DNA of 64,000 nt from the NCBI GenBank assembly GCA_034509495.1, contig CM067523.1, positions 20,207,092 to 20,271,091 of the forward strand. The letters run 5' to 3'. This document shows positions 23,326-35,438 of the stretch, piece after piece. A model generated the notes under the pieces. It searched no databases, was not told where the DNA came from, and saw only the letters and a program-made list of their open reading frames with translations. Numbering within the stretch: the first letter of the stretch is position 1; every line of letters begins with the position of its first letter. Source of the stretch: Acestrorhynchus altus (Eukaryota > Chordata > Actinopteri > Characiformes > Acestrorhynchidae). Position numbers and translations under genes: made by a program.

Positions 23326-24654
23326 GTACAGTGAAGGTAGAAGAGGAACACATGTGCCGTGTACCACACCTGACACCACGTTCTCCAGGACAACAACCAA
23401 CTAACACCATTCCAAAGTGCAGCAGCGTCCGGTGGAAGGACGGCCAGTCCACTCACTCTCAGCACAGTGCGACTCCTTCTCCTCGTCTGCTTCTCTCTCT
23501 TTCGTTTCAGCCATTTGACCTCACTGAAAGGTTACCGCAGAAGGTCATGCCGACAGAGAACTGCTTTCTGTCGTGTTTATCATTGGGAGAGGTGTGCAGC
23601 CAAGCATCTCCAAGAGGTTTCCCATCGGTCTGAAGAGCCCTTGGGCACGGTGTGGTATGAAGTTAGAAAAGCTGTTTCTGCTTCCTTTGTCCACGTGTCT
23701 GAAGGAAGTTCAGGCTGGGCTGAAGATTCAGAACTGAAATGAAGTTTAAAGGCCAAATTAATTCCCTTCTGTTGCTTCATGCAAATTTGCTAATAAGACG
23801 TCTCTTCCTGCTGGGCGCCTTTCTGGCAAGCAATGTGTGAAAGGCCCAAACAGATAAAGAAATGTTACTAAACACACTCTCCACAGTCCGGCCACACACA
23901 CACACACACACATGATGTTTCACTCCCCTAATTAACTGAAGAAATATGTTTTGTTGCATTTTCTGGATAATTAAAAGCAATTGGGATTTATTTGAATGGA
24001 ACGATTCCAGAAATATTCCCAGCAGCAGCTTTTAGAACGTTCCGCATTAAAGTCCCTTTCTACGCAGGGAGCACTTCTGAGGTTTATTAATGGGAGCGGT
24101 GAGGAGAGGTTAAATGGAATCACACTAAATTCCAGCAGATGTGTGTGTAGCAGGGTCTGCGAGGGGTGCGCGTCGCTGTACACTCTCACACACTCCATCC
24201 TGCCGAGCGGAGTGAACAGACGGATCAGCTGCTGATGAATCTGGGCGCTTTCACAGAGAATCATAGAAAGCAGATTGGCTCTGCCAGCTTCCATACAGGG
24301 GGAGATATTTTACCCCGAAGGCTCCGATGGAGCAGGTGTGTGTGTGTGTTCCCATGATCTGATCATCTGTCAGCCGCCGGGCTGTGTGTGTGTCATACAC
24401 TCATACCCTCACATCTCCTACTGAGAGCCTCTACACCTGTCCCATTCAGTGGGAAGGTGGGTTTACACTCTTCACCCATCAATCCAGAGGAAACAGATCA
24501 GTCGAACCGCAAATCTGCTCTCCCTGTTCCGCATTAAACTAGACGAGACAGAAGCAGCATCTCCTGGAGACCTGAAACCTAAACCTGAACCTGATGTGGA
24601 GCCAACTGCCACCAAGCAGGGGGGGACTGGGACAGGGAACTAAATTCAGGACAG
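23326..24654. other. Gene-free, mostly unique stretch
   Basis: Short (CA)n at 23895-23912. Overlapping ORFs of 60-107 codons on both strands have no recognisable domain. No transposon recognised. Confidence 0.45.
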
Positions 24655-25245
24655 AAATTTGCATCTCTGAGCTGATCATATGTGAGCTGATCATGTAAGA
24701 GGACCGATTGTCTCTGATCAGCACTCAGTATGAGCTGATCATCTCTAAGCTGATCGTCTCGGAGCCATTCACACGTCCGAGCTGAGTGTATGGAAGAAGA
24801 CCGCCTCAGAGCTAACTTGAGCATAATATCTGAGCTGATCGCCTCTAAACCGATCGCCACTGAACTCACACGTAAGCAGATCGTCTCTGAGCTGATCTTC
24901 TCGCGAGACGAGTATACTGGTACGTGAGCTGATCCCCTCTGAGAGGGTCACGTGTGAGCTGTTCATCTCTGACCCGATCGCCCCTACTAATCGTACGTGT
25001 CTGGGATGGCTGTCTGCAGGCCGATCACATCTGAGCTGATCGTCCCTGGACTGATCATCTCCGAGCTCAGGATATGTGAGCTGCTGGTATTTGCGCAGAT
25101 CGTAGGCGAGCGCATCGTCTCCGGTGCTGATCACTGTGTGAGCTGTTTGTCTCTGGGCTCATTAGGTGCCAGCTGATCATCTCTAAGCCGATCATCTCTA
25201 AGCTGATCATGTGCAAGCTGATCATCTCCGAGCTGATTATGTGCA
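24655..25245. repeat. GATC-rich minisatellite (~15-bp unit)
   Basis: Degenerate units of GAGCTGATCATCTCT type, giving an unusually dense run of GATC sites. Two - strand ORFs (96 and 121 codons) are explained by the array. Confidence 0.85.
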
Positions 25246-26084
25246 ATTACTCTGCGCTTTTAAAGCGAGACTGTCAGTAAACTGCTACTCTGGCTGATTG
25301 TGAGCGTCTGATCCTCTGTAATAACTCTGCGAGGAGGAAGAGGTGGCTGGTGTTCCGGCGCTGATTGGGTTCTGCATGAAGCCATTAGTGGTGTTTGCAC
25401 AGCGTTTGGGAAAACAGATGAAAGACACAAAAGCAGTGCAGTAATATCGGGTTATGGTTTCATTATTCACCGCGTTAATTCGGTGCGTTTGGTGAAATTG
25501 CTGTTGCACCGTTTAAATGCAGCTTATTTTAGTTCTTCACACGAGTCTGAACATTGCGCTCGGGCTTACATTGTTCAATAATTCAGAACCGATCTACGAA
25601 CAAGGCCTGTTAATAAGAGCACAAGCAAAGCAAACTAGAGGAGGAAGAAAAAAAAAAAGCACCCCTGATCAAATAGAGAATAAACGCAGAGAGCGAAGCT
25701 CTCAGTACATAAAGAACACTGCACTGCAGAACCTAATAAACGCACCAAATCCTTCAGGATCATCAAACACAAATAGAAACTGAAAAACGTTTCAAGCAAC
25801 ACCCTCGAGATCAGCCGCGAGCTTCTCGGCAACGGGTTTAAGAAAAATGCTCATCTTCACTAATTAAAGGTTTATGTTGGCGTTAATTAAAACATGCAGA
25901 GCATTTTACTCCACTTTCTGTAACTCAGTGAAACACATTAAAGCATGAAATGTGGACAGAATTCTATGCTTGTTATTAAAAACCACATTTCTGTTGTGAA
26001 CCATGATGTTTGGACCATCTGATAAAGCACTGGGACATTTGCTCATTATTGTCCAGGGATGGCTTTCAACTACATTTTCATTTG
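25246..26084. other. Gene-free unique stretch
   Basis: AT-rich with poly-A near 25650. Nothing recognised. Confidence 0.45.
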
Positions 26085-26620
26085 CTGTCATTCTCAGCAC
26101 TGCAGTGACCATCATGAATCAGACACAGCAGGGCTGCTGGAGTGTTTAAACCCCACAGTGTCACTGCTGGACTGAGAACTCTCCACCAACCAGAAATGCC
26201 CAGCCGACTGCGTCCTGTGAGCAGCGTCCTGTGAGCACCAATGAAGGACTAGAGGACGACCAACACAAACTGTGCAGAAACAGATGAGCTTCTGTCTCTG
26301 ACTTTACATCAGTGTCTAATAGAGTGGACAGGATGTTTAAACACTCCAGCAGCTCTGCTGTGTCTGATCCACTCATACCAGCCCAACACACACTAACACA
26401 CCACCACCACGTCAGTGTGACTGCAGTGCTGAGAATGACCCACCACCCACATCATAGCTGCTCTGTGGTGGTCCTGTGGGGTCCTGATCATTGAAGATCA
26501 GGGTGAAAGGAGGAGAATAAAGTCTGCAGAGAAACAGATGAACGACAGTCTGGAATTATAGAACCACAAAGAGCTCCTGTGTGATCAGAGGAGCTGATGA
26601 CATGCACAATGAACCAATGG
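26085..26620 (-). mobile_element. Fold-back element, copy 5
   Basis: Reverse orientation. One arm fragment, the loop with a small duplication of the GCGTCCTGTGAGCA block at about 26210-26238, and a long second arm ending at about 26615. Confidence 0.8.
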
Positions 26621-27224
26621 CCACTTAAAGAAACACTTGAGTAACTAAATGAGTCTTTCTGGTTAAAAGGTTCTTCAGAAATGAAGACAAGCTCTTGCAG
26701 AACCTTTTAAAAGGGTTCTACATTCTACAGGGTATACTGTGGATACTCTGATCAGTTCTCTGATGTTTGAAGGTGACATTTTGCTCTTTCTTTGATGTCA
26801 GATGTCATCTTCTCCTGATGAAATCCTATAAATAAGGTGGATCAGAAGATCAGAGTAGAACATGACGGTGTGTTAATTCCAGTACGTGAGTTAATCTCCT
26901 GAGGGTCAATGTCTCGTTAATGGAGAAACAGTTTATTACACCTGGAACCCGTGTCATTAATCACTCTGACTAACGGACACAGAGCTGGAAACTGACATTT
27001 ACTGCATTCTACAGTCACAGCCATGAGCTTAATTACATCACCGACACATTCGATGCTCTCAGTTCCGCTACGCAGATGTTCTACATCGAGATACAAGAGG
27101 CAGGATTTCTAACGCTGTACTCTCATGAAGAAGGGTGCGAAATACTTCTAGAAAAGAGGGTTATCATGATAGAAGAACCCTTTCTGATGCTTTATGGAAC
27201 CATTTTCATTAACTTTCAGAATTC
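26621..27224. repeat. GGTTCT-type dispersed repeat fragments
   Basis: AAAAGGTTCTTCAG and CAGAACCTTTTAAAAGGGTT at about 26665-26730, and AGAAGAACCCTTTCTGATGC near 27170. No gene seen. Confidence 0.45.
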
Positions 27225-27412
27225 AGTTTTGTGGGATGTTTTCATAGTTTGCTGTACTTTATAGGAGACAGTAACATATGCAGATATTGTTCTTTTCAGG
27301 AGATTCTAGATAACTCACATTTGTCTTCAATTGAAATGTGAAAATTAAAAGAATATAGATATTTGACCATATTTTGATTTTAAAAAATCACATACACCTA
27401 CATTTCAGTTTA

Positions 27413-27486
<74 letters not shown>

Positions 27487-28165
27487 TATTTATTTATTTT
27501 GCTTATAATGACTAAAAACATTAGTCGCAACTTTCTATCTCAGAAAGAGTCTTTTTGAGCTGAAAAAGCGAAATCTGTGATGAGCTATTAGTAATTAGTA
27601 ATGATTAGATTGGTCCAAATAATATAAAAAAACAACCTGAATGTCTTTGATTGTTTTTATATGTATATATGTATCAGTATTATTCCTTCTCAGGACTTGT
27701 ATTCTGAAATTTGCAACAAAAAAAGAGCATAAAAAAATGATAACAATCTCTCCATTCTCATTTTTCTCTATAACCCAATATCTGAGTCCATTATCTCATT
27801 AGCCCCGCCCCCTCTCTCTGATCAGTCAGAGTCTGTATGCAGGTTGAGCATCAGCCCCGCCCCCTCTCTCTGATCAGTCAGAGTCTGTATGCAGGTTGAT
27901 CATGTAAACATGGACAGAGCAGTAAACATGCACTGGAAGCTTCTTTGGCATTTAAACTGGGATTGAATTCAGTTGTGAATTAAACACAAATAAAGTGAAT
28001 GTGAGTTGTTTTTTCCGAGCTGGATTAGTTGGTTAATAGGATGTGACACGTGGTCACACGTTGGTATGATAGACAGATACTTTATTGATAGATTCCTCCA
28101 AAATAAATGTGTGTATCATGTCTGTAGGTTACTCTGATCCTGGAGTTATGATGCATAGAAAATTG
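27225..28165 (-). repeat. Dispersed repeat family B copy with (TTA)n expansion
   Basis: The reverse complement follows the family from the CTGGAGTTATG/CTCTGATCCTG block (28120-28150) to the GGATGTTTTCATAGTTTGC end (27235). It carries two GCCCCGCCCCCTCTCTCTGA boxes at about 27802-27870 and an ATT microsatellite at 27417-27500. Confidence 0.7.
27417..27500. repeat. (ATT)n microsatellite
   Basis: About 25 ATT units ending in TTTA repeats. Confidence 0.95.
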
Positions 28166-28468
28166 CATGTATCTGCCTACAATGTGCGGGTCTCAGGCAA
28201 CGTGCACTTTCAGCCCCATGGTCCAGCTGACCCCTGTCCACTATCACCTGTGATGGATATGTAAGGGTTCGAATTGGATCTCGGAGTGATGGACGAAGGT
28301 GGACTGGTCTGTTTTCACATGAATATTCAGGTGTGTTTGCTCCAATCACCTGAGGGAGGCTTGGTCAATAAAGCCAATATGCTTCCACCTCACAACTTAC
28401 AGAATTTAAAGTATCTGCTGGAATGTCTTGGAGCTGAGATGTCCTGAATTGACACTAATTATATCACT
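28166..28468. other. Gene-free stretch
   Basis: Nothing recognised. Confidence 0.5.
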
Positions 28469-28482
28469 CACACACACACTCA

Positions 28483-28524
<42 letters not shown>

Positions 28525-28592
28525 AGCTCTTCATCCTCCACTTTTGCACACGTTGCCTCTGAAGTCTTACAGCCTCTGGTTCATTGTTAAGT

Positions 28593-28656
<64 letters not shown>

Positions 28657-28812
28657 AACACTTTATGATGTTTGAGGAGCAGTAGAAGAAGATAATTGGA
28701 TCTGCCAAGCGCGATAACTTCAAAGAAGCACTAATTACTGCGATCTGGACGATCTGGACGAGATTAGGGGTCCTGCTGCGAGTCACGGCCCACAACACTC
28801 CAAACACACTTC

Positions 28813-28864
<52 letters not shown>
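28469..28864. repeat. (CA)n, (TG)n and (GA)n microsatellites
   Basis: (CA)n 28469-28522, (TG)n 28591-28655 and (GA)n 28813-28864. The first two are an inverted pair able to form a hairpin. A 183-codon - strand ORF here is pure microsatellite translation. Confidence 0.95.
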
Positions 28865-28866
<2 letters not shown>

Positions 28867-29029
28867 AGACAAGTAAACTGACAGACTGACAGACGGACTG
28901 ATGGACAAAGGGAGGGTGAGAGAGAGAGAGAGGGAGTGTGATGACTAAAACCAGCACACAAATTATAATTCTGGGGTTTATAGATAAGAAATGAGTAGGA
29001 GTGTTAGTATGTACAGAGAGAGTAAACTG

Positions 29030-30000
29030 TGGACAGAGTGTGAGTAAGGTGAGTATTTAGAGAGTAGGATGTATAAAGTGTCCGTAAAATAAGTGCAGTG
29101 TGTGTATTGAGAAAGGAATAGGTGTAAAGTGTGACAAATGAGCAAAGTAGAGTGTGGAGTAGATGAAAAGTGAGGAGAATAGAGTGTGGACTAATTGAAA
29201 AGGGTGAAAGATTTGCAGAGCAGAGTGTGGAATAGATGAGAAGGGTGAAAAGTGAGCGGAGTAGAGGGTTGAATAGGCTTAAAGGGTGAAAAGTGAGCAG
29301 AGTAGAGGGTTGAATAGGCTTAAAGGGTGAAGTGAGCAGAATAGAGGGTGGAATAGGCTTAAAGGGTGAAAAGTGAGGCGGGCAGAGGTGAATAGGCCTG
29401 AAGTGTGAAGTAAGCGAATAAGAGTGAATAGGCTCAAAGAGGGTGAAAAGTGAAGAGCGGAGTAGAGGTTGAATAGGCTTAAAGGGTGAAAAGTAGAGCA
29501 GAGACTAAATTGAATAGGCTTAAAGGGCAAGAAAGTGAGCGGAGTAGAGGTGGAATAGGCCTGAGAGTGAGAAGTAAGCAGAATGGGGGTGGGAATAGGC
29601 TCAAAGGGTGAAAGTGAGCGGAGTAGAGGTGGGAATAGGCCTGAAGTGTAGGAAGTAAGCAGAATAAATTCGAATAGGCTCAAAGGGTGAAAAGTGGCCC
29701 AATTAGAGGTTGAATAGGCTTAAAGGGTGAAAAGTGAGCAGAATAGAGGGTCGAATAGGCTTAAAGGGTGAAAAGTGAGCGGAGTAGAGGGTGGAATAGG
29801 CCTGAAGTGTAGTAAGCAGAATAAATTCGAATAGGCTCAAAGGGTGAAAAGTGGGCGAATTAGAGGTGGAATAGGCCTGAAGTGTGAAAATGTGGGCAAG
29901 TAGAGAGAGGTTGAATAGGCAAGGGGTGAAAAGTGACGGAGTAGAGGGTGGAATAGGCTTGAAGTGTAAAAAGTGAGCAGAGTATGGTGTGCTTTTAGGG
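29030..30000. repeat. ~41-bp minisatellite
   Basis: About 22 units built on GAATAGGCTTAAAGGGTGAA and AAGTGAGCAGAGTAGAGG, with subtypes carrying GGCCTGAAGTGT. Earlier units (29030-29230) are more diverged. Confidence 0.9.
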
Positions 30001-30081
30001 AGAGTGATGGGAGCAAAATGTGAAGCAGAAGTGCTGTAACCTTCAGGGTGGAGCTTAGGGAGTGATGATGAGGTGTAGTGT

Positions 30082-30143
<62 letters not shown>

Positions 30144-30287
30144 GGCTGGTGGCTGTAGATCACTGATATCATATCAGCTCTGCTTGTTTAAACACAAAAG
30201 CTTGTTGGTTTTAGGCTCCATTCTTCCTCAGCGCCAAACTGAAGAGTCATTCAATCATACGCAGCACTGTGTGTGTGCATGTGTGTG

Positions 30288-30344
<57 letters not shown>

Positions 30345-30450
30345 CTAAAGCTCCAGCTGCAGTTTGCTGTAGAGCTCAGATCAATTCAACCTAATGATCA
30401 GACACTATGAGATTTCTCCATTTCCACCTATTCATTCACACACAAAGCAA

Positions 30451-30497
<47 letters not shown>

Positions 30498-30515
30498 AAT
30501 ACATTGACATGAAAT
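30082..30515. repeat. Long (TG)n and (CA)n microsatellites
   Basis: (TG)n 30082-30142, (TG)n 30268-30342 and (CA)n 30453-30496. Confidence 0.95.
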
Positions 30516-30562
30516 GTACACTCACTGGCCACTTTATTAGAAACACCTACCTTGTATCAGGA
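30516..30562. mobile_element. Terminus of a common teleost DNA transposon
   Basis: ACACTCACTGGCCACTTTAT followed by TAGAAACACCTACC matches the end of a widespread fish element whose termini begin CACTGGCCACTTTATTAGG. Only this end is seen; a GAT-rich tract follows. Confidence 0.55.
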
Positions 30563-30567
30563 AGAAC

Positions 30568-30805
30568 TGTGATGATGATATTAATGATGGTGGTGTTGGC
30601 GATGATGGTGATGATGGTGATGCTGATGGTGATTTTGATGATGATGATGACGTCGATGATGATGGAGATGATGGTGATGATGGTGATGGTGATTTTGATG
30701 GTGATGATGATGATGATGACGTCGATGATGATGGAGATGATGGTGATGGTGATGCTGATGGTGATTTTGATGATGATGATCACGTCGATGATGATGGAGA
30801 TGATG
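30568..30805. repeat. GAT-rich tandem repeat
   Basis: GATGAT/GGTGAT trinucleotides with a higher-order unit of about 66-70 bp marked by GACGTCGATGATGATGGAGA (three copies, one reading CACGTC). The Met/Val- and Ile-rich ORFs on both strands are translations of it. Confidence 0.9.
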
Positions 30806-31132
30806 CTGAAATCAGGAGGCCAACTACAGGGTTCAACACAGCCCAGCTTTAATGATGTTTGGAGGGTGAAAGCTTGAGAAGCTCTGCATAATAAAGACAG
30901 AATCTTTATTACGATGCTAAATTATGCAAAACAAGCTGAAATGAATCAGAGGATGAAATAAATCTCTCAGTGTAATCTGATCACCCCCGAGACTAACGCT
31001 GAATTAATATGTTAATTTGACACATCTGATAGAGAGAAAGCAAATCAGAGGGAATTCACAGATAATTGTTTTAGTCTTCTTGTAGCTCCTCCACCGAGGA
31101 GATATCTTGCCCACAGATAAGTCTTAGGTCTG

Positions 31133-31168
<36 letters not shown>

Positions 31169-31489
31169 TGCTGCTGTGTCCAGTGGGATCAGTTAACTCT
31201 GAGCAGATTATGAGGAAAGTTAACAGGGACGATTAAGGCACTTTTTATGTTTTAAGCTCCAAAACTTTATTCTGGAACTTTGTCTTCAAACAAAGATCAC
31301 CTAAAGATCATCTCAGGTCATTTTCAAGCTTGAGCTTGTTTTGTAAGTGCTCGCAGGAACGTGACCTGGGGCTTCTTTAGACCATGGGGTATGAGAGAAG
31401 TTCAGACCCCCTGAGGTCATACTGGGGGAGGTGGTCCCTGGCAGTTGTGTTTGTTCTGTTGACCGGGGCTGGGTTTGTTTCATTTCAGG
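30806..31489. other. Gene-free stretch
   Basis: (CA)n at 31135-31166. Otherwise nothing recognised. Confidence 0.5.
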
Positions 31490-31605
31490 GTCCGTTAGTG
31501 GTCAGTTTTGCTTTCGTATTGCAGTCAGATCGTTCAGGAGTGGGATTTATATTATTGGGATGTTTGGACCTTGTTCAAAAATAAGTCCAGGCTGGGCAAG
31601 TTTGG
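31490..31605 (+). repeat. Small dispersed repeat, copy a
   Basis: Aligns with 33255-33370 through GTGGTCAGTTTTGCTTT, AGTGGGATTTATATTAT, GTTTGGACCTTGTTCAAAAA and CCAGGCTGGGCAAG. A short inverted piece may occur near 38930-38960. Class unknown. Confidence 0.5.
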
Positions 31606-32364
31606 AACATGTGACCAAGCGTGGTCCAGAATACCGGCTACCTGGAACATAGTGAGAGTTTTTGGTGTGATCCACTGCATGTGAAGGGTCTCCTCTTCCA
31701 AATTCCTGGGAAACCTGCTCTAATGATTATAAAGAGTCCTCCGCATCCCAACGAGGTCAGCGATGATGAAGAAAAACTGAATAACGGCAGGAATTCATGA
31801 CTATACTAATATCATGGTGCAGGTCTGAGTGGAGCATCACTGAGATTACACATATAACCCTGAAGCTCTGCTCCATCGCCAGGTCAGACCTCAACCTCCA
31901 TATGGGTCCTGTCCACCTGCACGCTCTGCAGAACATGCAGCACAGTCCAGAGTCCTCACACATGCTCTGCTTATCTTCATCTTCAGACCCACTATGGTCA
32001 CGCAAACATGCTTCGTTGCACATCAACATTAATCCAGATTACAGCAGAAACACAGCAGCCCTGACTCGATACAGCAGAGTACAGTAATCCTCCGCCTACG
32101 GCACCATCACTTCCACCCACCCAGTGGAGTGTAGATCATCAGAGCAGCTTTATGCTCATAATTGACGCACTCCATTGAAACATGCAGGATATATACGCAG
32201 AGTAAATGCAGAGAATTAACTATCTCCCCTTCAGTCACTGTGACGTGAGTGGTTTTTAAACTGGTTTAGGGTTGAGTGGGAAAACAGCTAGAGTGGAAGA
32301 TCCGGGACATAGTGGGGATTTAAAGACCTCACATCAGGGAAAACTGAGTTAGACCAGTTTTGTC
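31606..32364. other. Gene-free stretch
   Basis: Overlapping ORFs of 90 and 96 codons on opposite strands (31757-32087) have no recognisable domain. Confidence 0.45.
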
Positions 32365-32640
32365 CAATCCATTCATCCTACAGAAGTTTAGCCCCACCCA
32401 TTCAGCCTACAGCACTTTAGCCCCACCCATTCAGCCTACATAAATTTAGTCCCACCCATTCAGCCTATATCACTTTAGCCCCACCCATTCAGCCTACAGC
32501 ACTTTAGCCCCACCCATTAATCCTACAGCACTTTAGCCCCTCCCATTCAGCCTACAGAAGTTTAGTCCCACCCATTCTGCCTACAGAAGTTTAGTCCCAC
32601 CCATTCAGCCTACAGCACTTTAGCCCCACCCATCTTACTT
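32365..32640 (+). repeat. 29-bp CACCC-motif minisatellite
   Basis: About nine units of TTTAGCCCCACCCATTCAGC plus CTACAGCAC. Variation is low. Related short arrays lie at 21360, 23245 and 53455. Confidence 0.92.
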
Positions 32641-32837
32641 CATGCTGAAGTTTGCTATTTGAATTACAGGACAACCAATCAGAAGAGAGGTTATACCATA
32701 TAATGTTAAATGTACAGTATATCTGGTCAGTGTAGAAGTTAATTGTGACTGTTGGGGGTGAGGTAGGTATACATTTTCAGAGGATCATGAGAATGTCTCT
32801 GAATCACCAATACTGAGCAACTACTGCTGGGTAATCT

Positions 32838-32838
<1 letters not shown>

Positions 32839-32893
<55 letters not shown>
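32839..32893. repeat. (CA)n microsatellite
   Basis: A perfect CA tract of about 27 units. Confidence 0.95.
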
Positions 32894-32896
<3 letters not shown>

Positions 32897-33254
32897 CTAA
32901 AGCTGCTTTCACACTAAATACAGAAAATTCACCGCTGTGCTTTCAAAAACATTATTTTCAATAGGATGCAGACGTGGGTTTTGGCTGCACAGACCTCAGC
33001 GGTGGGCGCAGCGGTGAACAGAGTCTGCTGCGGCAGATGTGTGGGGGTCACAGAAAGTTTAAATGTTCTCAAATTTTGCGTGACATCTCAGCATGGCCAA
33101 TGGGTGAGCAGTGGGTGTCTGGTAGAAAAGACTAGCTTTATCTGTTTCTGAACACAAAGGTTTAGTGTAGAAGCAGTGTCAGCCCAAGTTGATCTTCCAG
33201 GCTCGGACAGGGGCCAAGTTTGTAAAGCCCACAAGGCTTTCGTCCCAACCTTCA

Positions 33255-33370
33255 GTCATTCAGTCAGTGGCCGGTTTCGCTTTTGGTTCACAGTCCAGAG
33301 TGGGGGTCTCATTATAATGTTTGGGGCCTGTCAAAAAATATTTGAGCCCAGGCCAGGCAGCACCCCTGGA
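33255..33370 (+). repeat. Small dispersed repeat, copy b
   Basis: See 31490-31605; here the matching blocks read GTGGCCGGTTTCGCTTTTGG and AGTGGGGGTCTCATTATAAT. Confidence 0.5.
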
Positions 33371-33509
33371 CTTAAGGTAGTCGATGTGCAACAGTAACCT
33401 GACAAACCAGAACACAGAAAAACAAAATATGTCATCAACAGAGGGCGCTACACGGACGACACCGTACGGGACGACTAGAAAACTAAATATGCCCACAACG
33501 GTTCGACCT

Positions 33510-33840
33510 GAAAGACCTACAAAGGTACTTTATTAATCCCAGAACTGCACCCACCATATAAAATAATACACAGAGTAAACACTTTGGAAATACATACATG
33601 TTAAAATACTTAAAATCAGAAGTGATTATGATCATAAATAAATATGAGCATCTTGTGTAACGTAGTTCGAAGTATTATTGCACCTCAGAGTAATAATTGC
33701 ACAGATGAACCCTAGTGGTTTGTAGTGGTTGCCCATTAACGGAGGAGTTATAGAGTTTGATGGCAGTTAGGAATGACCTCCTGTGGTGCTCTGTAGTGCA
33801 TTTTGGTGAGATGAGTCGTACGTAGGGCCAAGATGGACAT
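33510..33840. mobile_element. Possible LINE-derived remnant
   Basis: TACTTTATTAATCCCAGAAC at the left and GGAATGACCTCCTGTGGTGC at the right resemble noncoding ends of fish non-LTR retrotransposons. No reverse transcriptase is present. Weak assignment from recalled family features. Confidence 0.35.
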
Positions 33841-34136
33841 ATTACATGGAATGTTACACTGATTTCCTGTTATTTTATTTAATTTATATATTATATTACA
33901 ACAAACAAACAAATAAATAAACATTATTTTAAAATAATAATGTACAGAATATAAATATAATTAATTTATCTTATATAACAATAAAACAAATGAATAAAAA
34001 AAATAAAAAAAATAATAATGTACATAATATAAATATAATTATTCATTTTAAATATTACATTACAACAAACAAATACATAAATAACAATAACAATAACAAT
34101 AATAATAATAATAATAATAATAATTTATTTATTTAT
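33841..34136. other. AT-rich stretch upstream of uqcrfs1
   Basis: AAT/ATA-rich, with (AAT)n at about 34098-34125 ending about 10 bp before the CpG-rich promoter begins. The composition boundary is abrupt. Confidence 0.8.
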
Positions 34137-34890
34137 TGGTTTGGTGACGTACATCCTTCGCGCGGCGCTGATTACGTCACGCGCGTACCGCCGTGACGAC
34201 TTTCTCTGTGCGCGTGCGTGAAGCAGCGCGAGGCCGGTGACCGAGAACAGTGACCGATTCCAGAGACCAGCCCGAGTCCCGACCGAGTCCGGATCAAAGC
34301 TCCGGTTCGACGCTGAGGATGATGTCCGTGGCGGCCCGCTCGCGCGCTCTGAGCCCGTACCTGCAGGCGTCGCGCTGGGCGGTGAGCGGCCCGCTGACGC
34401 CGCTGATCCCCGCGCGGCCGGCCGTCGCCCCCGTGCAGCCCGTGCTGGCCGCACCGCTGGTGCCGGTCGGGCAGGAGCGTGCGCCGACCGGGTGCGCACG
34501 CATGGGGCCCGCGGTCAGCGCGAGACTGAGCGGTGAGTGACCCCGAGTCCAGGCCTCGGTATCGGCGCGCTCCGACCGCCGAGCAGAAACTCTCCGGTCC
34601 ACCTTAAATTCTACAGCAGTTCCTGTACGACCGCCCCGCCCCCTCCAGCGCTCCGAGAGGAGCCGCAGCAGGTTTTAAGGTGGAACGGAGAGTTCCGGGA
34701 GGCGGCCGGCGCTGAAGGTCACAGCGCGTTTTTAACGACTTTAATGTGATTTAATCTTCTTTTAGGCTGATTTAAACCCCCGACCTCCACTTAAACTCAA
34801 CATTCAGCCTCTTTAGTCACCATTTCCACCGTTAAACGCGCCCTGCCGCGTAGAACAGCCGTCCGTGCAGCTGCTTAGCCGGTGTTAGTT
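34137..34890 (+). promoter_or_regulatory. uqcrfs1: CpG-rich promoter region of uqcrfs1
   Basis: CpG dinucleotides are dense here and sparse in most of the window. Upstream of the ATG are TGACGT (34145-34150) and TTACGTCA (34172-34179), which match CREB/ATF sites. TGCGCGTGCGTG (34209-34220) is close to the NRF1 consensus typical of nuclear OXPHOS genes. There is no TATA box at a sensible distance, consistent with a housekeeping CpG-island promoter. The transcription start is not determined; it probably lies between about 34200 and 34280. Confidence 0.75.
34319..34532 (+). CDS. uqcrfs1: uqcrfs1 exon 1 coding part (presequence)
   Basis: This exon holds 71 codons plus one base, encoding most of the mitochondrial targeting presequence (MMSVAARSRALSPYLQ...). 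It is very GC- and CpG-rich. It ends at a consensus donor, GTGAGT at 34533. The ATG at 34319 is followed immediately by a second ATG at 34322. The sequence diverges strongly from mammals in this part, as is usual for the presequence. Confidence 0.92.
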
Positions 34891-35374
34891 CGTGTCGGTG
34901 GATTGTAATCACAGTTTTCTTCACTTTTCATCTCTTTATCAGATCTGTTCCTTTTAGAGGCAGTTTGGAGGCAGAGCGGCTGTGTTTACGTGTGAAACCC
35001 GCTCCTTTAGCTTTGCGCTAAGCTAACAGTCAGTCACCTTCAGGATGTAAACAGAGAGGTCACTCTGAGGCCTGCTGGACATGATCACTCTTTATCACTC
35101 TAAATACACTCCTCACACAGTTTTATCCTCCTCACATCACTGCCCTCAGTCATGTAGGGCTCAAATAAAGGGGTTCAGTGCTGTGAGGTATGATTCCTTT
35201 TATACAGCAGCAGTTAAAGGGTATATAATATTACACACACACACACACACACATATATTAATTTATATTAACTGGTGTATGTATTATATATTGTATTGGG
35301 ACACAGGGGTATAAAGAAGAGTTTGTCCTGCTTCTCTTGGTGCATCAGGGATTGGAAACCTCAATGTTTATGTG

Positions 35375-35438
<64 letters not shown>

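Noticed and set aside
28406..28957. 183-codon - strand ORF
   Set aside because: Mostly (CA), (TG) and (GA) microsatellite translation (TH, VC, SL repeats).
30547..30877. Asp/Met-rich ORFs on both strands over GAT repeats
   Set aside because: Trinucleotide repeat translation; no conserved flank or splice context.
31757..32087. 90- and 96-codon ORFs on opposite strands
   Set aside because: No recognisable domain, mutually overlapping, typical chance length for vertebrate intergenic DNA.
34125..34602. Overlapping Ala/Arg/Pro-rich ORFs on both strands around exon 1
   Set aside because: GC-rich promoter and exon 1 produce long frames in all directions; only the frame at 34319 joins to exon 2.
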